Source: Cryptomeria japonica
Lineage: Eukaryota > Streptophyta > Pinopsida > Cupressales > Cupressaceae
NCBI RefSeq assembly: GCF_030272615.1
Contig: NC_081408.1
Location: 310,412,383 to 310,476,382, forward strand
Direction: 5' to 3'
DNA: 64,000 bases
Positions 13,401 through 23,421 of this stretch are shown in pieces. Numbering within the stretch: the stretch's first letter is position 1; every line of letters begins with the position of its first letter. The translations under genes and the position numbers were made by a program. The notes under the pieces were generated by a model. It ran no database searches, was not told the DNA's origin, and saw only the letters and a list, made by a program, of their open reading frames with translations.

Positions 13401-13688
13401 TCAAAATTTGAAATTCTAGTTTCATCAATCCCCTCCTATCCAACAGATTTTTGTAATGTACATTGTTTTGATCTCAGCTAAATCTAAATCCTTCAAAGTG
13501 CAGTGGATATATGCATGAACATCTTCAACATACAGAACTCCGTCTGGAACTCTAAAAATTGTGTCGACTGAATCATCGACCTTCACAATCTAAGGGAATT
13601 ACATGAAAATTGGGCATGGACGATCCTTGATGTCAACAACAATAGGGGTAGCCACACCTACCAGAGTAGGAGTAGATCGAGAAACCAT
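10426..13688 (-). pseudogene. Element 1 ORF2: conserved protein of unknown family, about 1,090 codons (decayed)
   Basis: The start is an ATG at 13688 (MVSRSTPTL...) and the end a TAA at 10426-10428; both align with ORF2 of element 2. Recognisable conserved blocks, in order: a start region with a YVEDV motif; VLSHVHGEFIWL followed by PYKITKEAIRAIVGLP (about 13240-13330); a DLCQWM...LGKIKG...FGYGNL block (12661-13041); a long Lys/Pro-rich stretch (about 11923-12480); ITKDGILSN; a block with VGRVNEIVKETHEAW (11432-11767); and a helical C-terminal third. Several stops and frame changes interrupt it. I do not recognise the family: it has none of the catalytic motifs of a polymerase, integrase, protease or nuclease known to me. 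Position and conservation argue for a structural or packaging role, but that is inference. Confidence 0.7.
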
Positions 13689-14067
13689 TTAAAACAAAGG
13701 ATAGCCCAGAAACTGATAAAATACCTCACAACCTTTGTTAGTGAAAGTTCTTGAAAATCCACACCAAATGCACTGGAATTTTCTTGAAAATGCTTTTGAT
13801 CACCTTGAATCACCTTAAACTCACTCTACTTTGCTTTGAATGTTGTGTGATCAGAAATGAACCAACATTTCTCTTTTATTCTACGAAAACCCTAATTTCT
13901 CATTGACGTAAATGCATGCCGATCTATCATACTAGATTCAAAATCCATGATCTCACTGACAGGAAACCTTCAGAAAAACTTCTCCAAGATCTGAAATAAG
14001 CTTTCAGACCACTATCATGGGTAATGCAAGATCTATCATTAATTTTCCTCCCCGTAAGGCTAATGCC

Positions 14068-15208
14068 TTAGTTATCGGATGAGTTTCCTATCGGTGCAGG
14101 AACATTTTGCTTTGTTGGTTGAGTAACTGGGTTGATTCTTTCTATTGGTTGATCTTTAGATTTCCTAACCCATTCCCTCATGCTACTTCCAGATATCATC
14201 AACTTTTTGTTTTCCTTTTTCATCATTTCCTATCGAATTGCTCTTGCTTCTGTAGAATCTAACAATATGTCCTATTTTGTTGCATGCATAGTAAGTGACT
14301 TTATTTTTTTGAATTGCCTTACAATATCCTTGATCATTCCTTGACCTACATTGATTAGCCATATGTCCAAACTTTCCACATGCATGATATCTCACATTCA
14401 CTATACAATCTTCTGTCCTATGACCATACTTCTTACAATTTGAACACTGATCGGGAACTGCATTATTATCTTGATTTTCTCTATTTCTACAATGTCTTGC
14501 CATATGACCAAATTTATTGCAAATAAAACACCTACCATTGAATTTATGTGCATTGGGTTGCCTTACCGGTGGTTTTTGGTTGATAGGTGGATTCTCCTTC
14601 TGACCGATTTTTTTAACTTCATTTGTAGTACTAGAGATTTCTCCTTGCTCAAATCCAAGACCTCTAGTGTTTCCCTTGTGCCTTTGATCCTTCAATTGTT
14701 CATCAAGCTTTGCAGAACTGTCCTTAAACTTGTCTTTGCATTCATTTGTAGTATCTAGATCTCCTCTTAAGACTATTATCAATCTTTCCAACTCCAACTC
14801 ATTATTCTGGGATTACACTAGTTCAGTTCTCAACATATCATTCTCATGTGCCAGCCTAATGCATTCCTTAGATCTATCTTTCAGACATCTACCAATATTT
14901 TCTTCATTCTTTTTTTGGTCTTCAATATCTGTAGACATCCTCATAGTTAGGGCTTTCATTTCATTATTCATGACAATATTCTCCCAACTCGGCTTTTGAC
15001 ATTGTTCTTTAAGGGCATTCTTCTCTTCATCATCTTGATTTTGTAAAAGTTCCTTTCTTCTAGCTTGACTAGATGATAGCCTATCCTATAGGATAAGAAT
15101 GAATTCCTTTGTAGAGTTCAACTCATCTTGCAATTTCAAGTTTTTCATCCTTTCAACATCATAGTCTTCAAGAGCTACTTCAAGTTGTTTCTCCATACTC
15201 ATCTCCAT
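14068..15208 (-). pseudogene. Element 1 ORF1: coiled-coil protein with four CCHC zinc knuckles
   Basis: The frame opens at or just after the primer site; the ATG at 15208 is the first with a sensible context. The first two-thirds are charged, heptad-like sequence of coiled-coil type. The last third has a zinc-knuckle cluster: CFICNKFGHMARHC and CSNCKKYGHRTEDC are complete, a third (YHACGKFGHMANQC) has lost its first Cys, and a fourth is degenerate. Such knuckles bind nucleic acid in retroelement Gag proteins. No capsid domain of the copia or gypsy type is visible ahead of them. One frame covers nearly the whole ORF with two TAG codons (15086-15088 and about 14807); the true C-terminus, ending SSDN and TAA at 14068, is in a shifted frame. 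Element 2 has the same layout. Confidence 0.75.
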
Positions 15209-15262
15209 GGATTCCAAATTCAAGATCTTCCTTAAGTTGTTAGACTTACTCCATGGCACCAG

Positions 15263-15274
15263 GATCTGATACCA
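15263..15274 (-). other. Primer binding site of element 1 (tRNA-Met type)
   Basis: On the minus strand TGGTATCAGATC lies two bases inside the LTR ending at 15277. It matches the 3' end of plant initiator tRNA-Met except near its inner end. This fixes the element's orientation. Confidence 0.85.
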
Positions 15275-15276
15275 AT

Positions 15277-15850
15277 TGTTAGAATCTAAGAACACTGAGA
15301 GGGGGGGGTGAATTAGTGTCCTGCTGGTAAGATAAGTTTTAACTGGTTTCCATTGTGTCCTCCTTTACTAGTAACTTTCTCTGCATCCCAGACCTTTAAA
15401 CCAATAACCAAGACCAACTATAGAATATTATATTCACATATAGTCGATCAATATTGTTTGCACAATATCACTATATCCCGCATCATATGTATATCTCTCA
15501 ATCTCATATCCAAAATATCCTAACCGGACTGACTTAAATACCCTTCCCAAACATAAACATTAATGCCTTATGTCAACTTACAATGATATTACAATTTATT
15601 TACATGTTGGCATAAACAAAAATAAATACATTAAACTTCATGACTGATGTCGCTGATTGCTACCATGTAGACCTACCGGATCAATCTCCTATGTCAGCTT
15701 CATGTACCGGTTCCTAATTTGTCGCTTTCCCTGAATACCGGTTGCCAAATCATGAATACCGGTGAGTATCAGTTACGTGTCCAACCCAAAATGATATGTG
15801 TTGCCATCAATGACAACACAACTAAACGAGATGAGTGTTAATTGTCAACA
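15277..15850 (-). repeat. Element 1 LTR (5' LTR of the minus-strand element)
   Basis: 574 bp, bounded by TGTTAGAATC at 15277 and GTCAACA at 15850. It shares terminal words with element 2 LTRs (a run of Cs followed by TCTCAGTGTTC near one end, AATTRACACTCAT near the other), but the middle differs. Confidence 0.9.
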
Positions 15851-16214
15851 AATTCATATATACAAAATTGTTGTGCTCTTAGAATGTTTAGTTATGAGTG
15901 AAGGGATTCTTGGTGGTGCTACAGAGGAGGAGATAGACAAAATTAAGAGGCATGCTTGCTATGTGGGACTTCTGTTTCAGGTTGTGGATGACATACTTGA
16001 TGTCACTGAATCTTCAAAAGATTTGGGTAAGACTGCAGGGAAGGATTTGCTAACTGATAAGGCTACCTATCCAAAGTTTATGGGTCTGCAGAAAGCAAAA
16101 CAATTTGCTGTCAAATTAGCCAACAAAGCCAAAAAAGAGTTATCCCATTTCGACCCATTAAAGGCTACACCTTTTTTGGATCTTGCAGATTACATTGCAT
16201 TCAAGAAAAACTGA

Positions 16215-16891
16215 TAAAAATTCTTTAGGGTGACTCAACACCACTACTTATGATAACTCTAAGCACATGATTGTAACTAACATCATAGAGTACCATTACA
16301 TTCTATTATCTTCATTAACTCTAACATTCATTCCTAGAATTTTCTCCTTCCTAAAACATAAGGAATCATTTATTTAATTAAGCTATTATGAACACATTTC
16401 ATTATAGTCCAACTACCATTTATTCCCCCCTAGATTCATTTAAAAAGAACCAATTCCAAATGTTCCTAATCCCATTATCTTTATTATCAAATACACCTTC
16501 TTAGTTTCATTACTAAACCATCACCTACTACATATCTAGTCCATTTCCATCAATAAGAGTAACCATATATATCCAAAATAATACATATTGCATAAACCAT
16601 ATTAAAGAGAAAAGAATAATAAGAGAATATTTCTTATAACCATCAAGAAACATAATCTCTAACAATAAGAATAATCATCTCATTTACATAACAATATTTT
16701 CAAGGTGACAATAATATTTCTTACACATAATCTTCCCTCATACTCTAATCCATACAAGACTAATCCAATATTCTCATTCCAAGTCATAAGGTACTCATAT
16801 TACTAATCTAATGAGATCTTCTATTTAACCATGAATCTTAATCTCTAATTACATGAATAATAAATACCCAAGATACTTCATATGTCCAAGA
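16215..16891. other. AT-rich spacer between GGPPS pseudogene and element 2
   Basis: This could include the former GGPPS 3' untranslated region. No repeat or gene was recognised. Confidence 0.4.
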
Positions 16892-17397
16892 TGTTGGAAA
16901 TTGACACTCATTTGATTGGTTTCGTATGTTGTCATTGATGGCAATATATTATGGCTTCATTCTTTGGTTTGGTACTTCACTGACAGACACTTCACCAGTA
17001 GGAATAACTATATGGGTACTGACATTGAAGGCTGACATGATTTACAAATCAGGCAAGGATAATAACCGACAAACAGGGTATCGGTATAGGAGGCTGACAT
17101 CATTGGGAGATCTGGCAATCAGAAATTCACTTTGTTATTTATGCATATATGTAATGAGCCAATCATGAATAATCATTTTAGTATTATCTATGTAAGATGA
17201 CATGAGTCATGAAGTACTCTAAGGGTATATAGGTTAGTTATTAGATCATTTTGATAGATGATGTTGTTAGATTAGATCAGTAATGTGAAGATCATGTATA
17301 TGAGGTTATTTGTGTAGGAGATCAATATTTTGTAATGATCTGTAGATGATTTTGGATGCGCTCATAGAGAAAAGGTTATTTTGGTAAGGGTTTAGGG
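16892..17397 (+). repeat. Element 2 truncated 5' LTR
   Basis: It matches 22454 to about 22987 of the 3' LTR up to the words GGATGCGCTCATAGAG and GGTAAGGGTTTA, then changes abruptly to ORF1 sequence. Roughly 430 bp of LTR plus the primer site have been lost. Confidence 0.85.
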
Positions 17398-17398
17398 T

Positions 17399-18499
17399 AT
17401 TACTTGAAGATTATGATGCTGAAAGGATGAATAACTTGATGTTACAAGATGAATTAAATTTTGCAAAGAAAATCATTCTTATCCTATAGGAGAGGTTGTT
17501 ATCTGTTCAAGCTGGGAGGAAGGAACTTATGCAAAATTAGGATAATGAAGAGAAAGATGCCCTTAAATAACAATGTTAGACACTGAGTCAGGAGATTATT
17601 GTCATGAAGAATGAAATGCAAGCCCTAACTATGAGGATGTCCAAGGAGATTGAAGATCAGAAAATAAATGAAGAAAAACTTGGGAGATGTTTGAAAGACA
17701 AATTTGAAGAATGCATCCAGTTGGCTCATGAAAATGATGTGTTGAGAACTAAATTAGTGCAATCCCAAAACAATGAACAAGAACTTGAAAGACAGACGAT
17801 AGTCGTAAGAGATGATATGACTATTGCAAATGAGTACAAGGGACAAATTCAAGGTTAGTTTCAGTGCAACTTAATGAACTATTGAAAAGCCAAAGGCAGA
17901 ACGGGGACTCTAGAGGACTTGGATTTGAACAATGTCAAAGCTTCAGTACTACAAATGAAGATTAAAAAAACCAGAACTAGAGGACACCGGTAAGGAGGCT
18001 CAATGCTTACAAATTCAATGGTAGATGCTTTGTTTGTAATAAATTTGGTCATATGGCTAGGCAATGTAGAAATAGAGAAAATCAAAACTATAATTCTACT
18101 GCTGGTCAATATTCTAAATGCAATAAGTATGGTCATAAGACAAAAGTTTGCAGAATGAATGTAAAATGTCATGCATGTCAAAAATTTGGACATATGGCTA
18201 ATCAGTGTCGGCCAAGCAATTATCCTGGTTATAGAAAAGCAATTCAAAAGAATAATATTGCATGTTATGCATGCACCAAGATTTAACACATAGCCAAGTT
18301 TTGTAGAAGGAAAAATCCATCGGTTAGCAATGATGGATCAAATGATAAAGGGAAAGAAAAGATCAATGAAATCCGACAAGATCATACCAAGAAATGGGTT
18401 AGGAATTCAGATGATCAATCAGCAAATGGAACTGCTCTGGTTACTCAATCGGTAGAGTAGATTGCTCTTGCACCGACAGGAAGCTCATCTGATAACTAA
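17399..18499 (+). pseudogene. Element 2 ORF1: coiled-coil and CCHC protein (5'-truncated, decayed)
   Basis: It enters at the point equivalent to the ALEDYD region of element 1 ORF1. It contains the coiled-coil part (open at 17604-17858) and four knuckles at about 18023-18310: CFVCNKFGHMARQC, a second with its first Cys lost, CHACQKFGHMANQC, and a fourth broken by a stop. A frame change falls at about 17860-18010. A TAG at 17487-17489 lies at the same codon as a TAG in element 1. The end (SSSDN, TAA at 18497-18499) matches element 1 once frame shifts are allowed for. Confidence 0.75.
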
Positions 18500-18870
18500 G
18501 GTAGATGCCTTAGGTGTAGGCAAATTTCATAAAAATATTCGATGAGCCCCAAGAAGGAGATCTAGAGGAAAGTTCCATACATTGGAAAAGGTTTATCTAG
18601 CATGGAGATGTCCGACCGAGATCTAGTATGTTCCATTGGAAGACATTTATATGAATGGCGAATTAGGATTTCTCAAAGGTTAAAAGGTTGAATCCACTTC
18701 ATTTTTTATCTCCTTGCATTCAAAGTGATTAAGAGCAATACAAAGCGAGTCTAAGGCGATTCAGAGTGATAAGAAATCTTCACCAACGATTTCACCGACA
18801 CTCGAAATAATTTTCTAGGGTTATTCACTAGCAACCATTTTTTAGGTATTTATCACAATGATCTCTCATT

Positions 18871-21800
18871 ATGGAAGCTGGATCATCCTCTGCACCTACT
18901 TTCATTGCAAATCCAACTTTTTTTGAGGTTAAGGGTCATCCCAGGCCAACTTTCAAGCCATACTCGGATATTGCCACCTTGGATGATTCGGTTGGTGCAT
19001 TTTCACGTGTTCGGGAAGGAGTTATTTATGTGGAAGACGTTAGAGCATATATTTATTGCCACATTGAGGATCTGGGTACCAGTAACATCAAGAATATGTA
19101 CATGAATGAGTTGATGGGTGACTCTAGTAAGATCAAACCCAAATATAAGCACATTGAAGATCTAGGGTTCACTGCATCCTTGATATCCCTAAATTCGAAG
19201 ATTAGATCATCCAATATGTACTGAGCAGGGTTCATGGAGAGTTCATTTGGTTGGCTAGGCCATATAAGATCACAAAGGAGGCCATTAGGGCCATCACTGG
19301 TTTGCCATAGATTGGTCAACATTCAAAGAAAAAGATTTCAAATGATCAAGTTAACAAACTCACCAGTGCAACTTCAGACCGACGATCGATGAGGGTCAAC
19401 ACCATCATTGACCGAGACATCAGATTTGGCACCATGATAATTGGGTATAAGGTATCTCAATCCAACCGTCTCAATTCTATTTCTAGCTCCTGCATATATG
19501 TCGCACATAAAATTATGAAGGAAAATGAGAAAATAGATCTATGTGAATGGATGAAAGATGAGTTGATCATTAGCCTTGGAAAGATTAAAGGAGAGAAAAA
19601 GGGGGTATTCCGGTATGGGAATCTCTTTGTTAGCTTAATAGTAATCTTCCTTAATGAAACTCTTGGTTTTGGAAAGAGACAATGGGCATTTGACATCTCA
19701 TTAGGAAGACAATTGAAGCAATCCATTGCTAGCTTGGGAAGCCTACGAGATGATAAGGTTTGGGGTTATTTCAGGGAATTTCATAAAGCAATCAAATCTA
19801 GAGAGAGGTTTCCCAAACACATTGTTAACAAATACTCAACCGAGATCTTCTTTATGGTCAAAAAGGATGAAAACTTAATGGAAGCAATTAAACCTTGAAA
19901 GATATGGATAGAGGAGATGGGGTATGACGTTGATGCTATGATTTTGAATGCTTATGCTAAAATGTTGATTGATGCTCCAATTGATGAGGCTAAAATGTCT
20001 TTTGGTACTACAAAGAAAAAGAGAAAGAGGTTCAAACTAAATTCAATCAAAAGAAGAGGGAGAAACAACAAGGTAAGGCCAACAAATTCGATGAAAAAGT
20101 ATCCCAAGACATCAAGGCCTTAATGGAAGTTGTTCTGACAAAAGGAAGGAAGAGGAAAGAGCCCAAAATCATTCCATCAGACTCTAGAACTGAAGATGAT
20201 ACTCCTCTAGCAGTCAAGAGGGTATTGAGAAAGAAAGGTGAAGAGCCTAAGGAGGAGGCAAGGAAGCAACTGGTAGAAAAGGTCGCAATCAAGGTACCGG
20301 CTAGCAAACCTGCAGAGAGGAGACCTACTCCAAAGAAAAGAGCTCCAAAGGAAATATCTCTTACACCTTTTGAACCATCTAGTACCAGTAGAAGAGAGAA
20401 GAAGGAAGACATAGACCTTGCTATTAAAACTGGTAATGTATCTATAATCCCTCCTAAGACTTGTACAAAACTAATAGATGAAATCACCAAGGATGGAATC
20501 TTGAAAAATACACAATACTATTATGAACACTTAGATGATGATGAGTAGAAAGAAATTGAGGAAGCAATTTTGTCACACCTAGATATATATAAGAAGGCTT
20601 AATTAGATATTGAAAAGAAAATACCAACACAACTATATAATAATCTAGGTGCTAGGAGATTATATTCTATAGAGGACGACCAACACATAAAAAATCAAGA
20701 CTTATTAACTACTTGTGGTTCAATTACTCCAAAAGAGTTGGATATGACCCTTGAAGTTGCACATAGAACAATTTTCCGTAGCAAGCACGAGATAATTATC
20801 CTTATGGTAGGCAGGGTTAAGGAAATAATTAATGAAACCCACAAGGCATGGGTCAAATTCTTTGTTGACAACCCTGGTTTCTTCTCTTCACAAAAAGCTA
20901 ATCCTAAGATTGACACTACTGACATCCCAACTAAAGGGAAAGGCAAAGGTGTAATGGGTGCCCCACCGACAATTTTGAAAGATACTAAGGAATTGGATAT
21001 AGATCCCCCGACAGAATCAAATGTACACAACAAAGAGGAGATACCAACAAAAGTAGATAATGTACATATACCGATAGATACACAAAATATATAGGTTATA
21101 GATGTTGAGGATAATAGTCCTCCAAATTAAAATATACAGATTGAGGATATAGTTAATGAGGAATCGACAGTAACAGATACTGCACCAAGTAGCAAAGCCA
21201 CTCGTGCAAAAGAGGATGTTATTAAAGGAAATAAACCAAAGGAGAAGGATAAAGGGAGAAGTATTGAAGGTGAAAAAGAAAAAGAAATTTAGAATAAAAT
21301 AAGTGCTTCTGCACAACTATTAGAGAAAAAGGAAGAGGAATCCGGTAGGGAACTGGTAGCCAGTACATCTTTGTTGTCAATTGACACCTCCCAGGTAGAG
21401 AGGAAGAGCATAACTGAGATGAGTTCTACTGATCTCATGATGATTGCTTCTTAAAAGATGATGATGGAAGGGTCAGTGGACAAGGGAATAATTGAACAGT
21501 CAATTACAATTTTGCACAAACTTGTCCCAGAGTGCCAGTTTGACAAAGGAGGAAGCCCATCCGACAAGCTTAAAATAATTACTGAGCACATTTGTAATGA
21601 TTTTCAATCATTGCAACAAATATCTAACCGACAACCATTGGAAAGATTCACTCAAGCTAAGAAAGCCACTTTTGATCAAATGATTGAATCAGATAAGCAA
21701 TAGATTACTGACAAATTAAAATTAATTGATAATTCTTTAAGGCAATGTACAAATATATACAAAGTATGTTGTAACACCGGATTACTAACTATAGATATAG

Positions 21801-22196
21801 ATAAATGCATTGAAGATTCTCACGATAAAATTGTAGGTATAGTAAATTCTTTTGATGGTTCCAATTCTTTGACTACACCTATTGATGGGCAGATTTTTTT
21901 TGTTAGAAGTTCAAATTTCAGCTCTTGAAAGGGATAGAAACAAAATCATTAGAAGAGATAAAGGGCTCAGAGGATTGGTGAGTGCCCGGTTGGACTCCTT
22001 GAGTGTACATAAAAAGGAATGAATAGATATGATTGGAAAGCCCACACTGGCAAAGGTTAAGGAGAAAGAGTCCCATGCTCATATGCTTAATGGACTTGTA
22101 TCGGTATCCAGTACATTCAAATCTGGCTGGGACACTTATCTGGAGATTTTGGAGAAAGCCTATCCGGAAATTTTCAAGTATATTCAGCTCCGGTAA
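18871..22196 (+). pseudogene. Element 2 ORF2: conserved protein of unknown family, about 1,100 codons (decayed)
   Basis: The start is an ATG at 18871 (MEAGSSSAPT...); the end is TAA at 22194-22196. Blocks in order: VREGVIYVEDV; VLSRVHGEFIWL and PYKITKEAIRAITGLP (about 19208-19312); an open stretch (19389-19898) with DLCEWMKDELI, LGKIKGEKKGVF and RYGNL; a Lys-rich, low-complexity region (19980-20400); ITKDGILKNTQYYYEH; VGRVKEIINETHKAWVKFF (20738-20890); and a helical C-terminal third ending near LEILEKAYPEIFKYI. The order, spacing and length match element 1 ORF2. At least five frame changes or stops break it. I know no named domain that fits. Conservation at protein level between two diverged elements means it was translated when the family was active. 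Confidence 0.7.
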
Positions 22197-22440
22197 GGTA
22201 TTTTGGGATACATTCCTTGTACAAAATTTCATTCTTTATCCTGGTCTTTGGTGGTTTTTGGCATTGGTGTCAAAGGGGGAGGAGTATAGATGAAAAATAA
22301 ATCCTTTGCATCAAGAGATAAGGAGTATTTGTACAGATCATGATTACAGATGACATATTCAGCTCAAGGGGAGCAGTCTTAGGATGAATGCGGTGAATGG
22401 AAACCATTATCATTTTTCACATGAGTGTTGCCATCAATGC

Positions 22441-22453
22441 AAAAAGGGGAGAT
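22441..22453 (+). other. Polypurine tract of element 2
   Basis: AAAAAGGGGAGAT stands directly before the 3' LTR and equals the tract of element 1. Confidence 0.8.
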
Positions 22454-23421
22454 CATTGGAAATTGACACTCATTTTATTGGTTTCATATATTGTCATTGA
22501 TGGCAACATAATATGGCTTCATTCTTTGGTTTGGTACTTCACCAATAGACACTTCACCGACACCGACAAGTATCTTCACCGGTAGAAAGAATTATATGGG
22601 TACTGGAATTGAAGGCTGACATGATTTATAGATCAGGCAAGGATAATAACTGACAAATAGGATACCAATATAGGAGGCCGACATCATTGGGAGATTCGAC
22701 AATCATAAATTCACATTGTTATTTATGCATATATGTAATGAGCCGACATGAATAATCATTTTTGTATTATGTATGTAAACTGATATGAGTCATGAAGGAC
22801 TGTAAGGGTATATAGGTCAGTTATTAGATCATTTTGATAGATGATGTTGTTAGATTAGATCAGTAATGCGAAGATCATGTATATGAGGTCATTTGTGTAA
22901 GAGATCAATATTTTGTAATGATTTGTAGATGATTTTGGATGCGCTCATAGAGCAAAGGTTATTTCAGTAAGGGTTTAAGGTTTTAGAACCAGAATAGTCA
23001 GATCTTGAACCAAAACTCGATCAGGCATAGCAGATGCATTAAACATGAGTTCAATCCTATGTTTCATTATTCAAAGTGACTATAGTCAGTGAGACTTTAT
23101 TGTGTTGAGTAGTGTGCTCTAGGTGGTAAGCCTTCTTGCATGTGTAAGCCCCCATATTATGTAATATCTATTCATATGGCCAGTGAATTGATATGTGGGT
23201 CATAAATCCCACCATGGTTTTTCCTTTTTGAGGTTTTCCACATATAAAATCTCTGTGTTATGGTGTTCATTTGTGTGATTGGTTCATTGATTTCATTACT
23301 TTTTTCAATTATATATTTACTAGTTTACTGGTTGGTGAATGCATGTTATAATAAAGTTAAAACTGAACATTCTGATAGAACACTGATTCACCCCCCCTCT
23401 CAGTGTTCATGGATTCCAACA
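22454..23421 (+). repeat. Element 2 3' LTR (full length)
   Basis: 968 bp; its first two bases are CA instead of TG, and it ends CCAACA. Its second half has a C-run followed by TCTCAGTGTTC and a CCACCATGGTTTTTCC-type word often seen in Ty1/copia LTRs of plants. It is about 400 bp longer than the element 1 LTR. Confidence 0.88.

Larger units (their letters stand above)
9652..15850 (-). mobile_element. Element 1: non-autonomous LTR retrotransposon inserted in GGPPS
   Basis: A complete element of 6,199 bp. Its LTRs lie at 9652-10206 and 15277-15850. The primer site is next to the 15277 LTR and the purine tract next to the 10206 LTR, so it reads on the minus strand. Flanks are GATTC (9647-9651) and AATTC (15851-15855), a 5-bp target duplication with one mismatch. 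The outer TG at 9652 has become TA. The interior is fully taken up by ORF1 (14068-15208), a 379-bp spacer, ORF2 (10426-13688) and a 220-bp tail. No protease, integrase, reverse transcriptase or RNase H motif is present and there is no room for one. The LTR ends and the tRNA-Met-type primer site resemble Ty1/copia (SIRE-like) elements; that placement is inference. Confidence 0.9.
16892..23421 (+). mobile_element. Element 2: related non-autonomous LTR retrotransposon
   Basis: 6,530 bp on the plus strand. The 5' LTR begins at 16892 and the 3' LTR spans 22454-23421, flanked by CAAGA (16887-16891) and CAATA (23422-23426), a 5-bp duplication with one mismatch. The interior holds the same two ORFs in the same order as element 1: ORF1 (from about 17399 to 18499), a 371-bp spacer and ORF2 (18871-22196), then a purine tract (22441-22453). 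The 5' LTR is truncated: after about 505 bp it jumps directly into ORF1, so the LTR end, the primer site and the ORF1 start are missing. No pol region is present. Confidence 0.88.

Noticed and set aside
20047-20490. 147-codon minus-strand frame
   Set aside because: Antisense to the Lys-rich part of element 2 ORF2.
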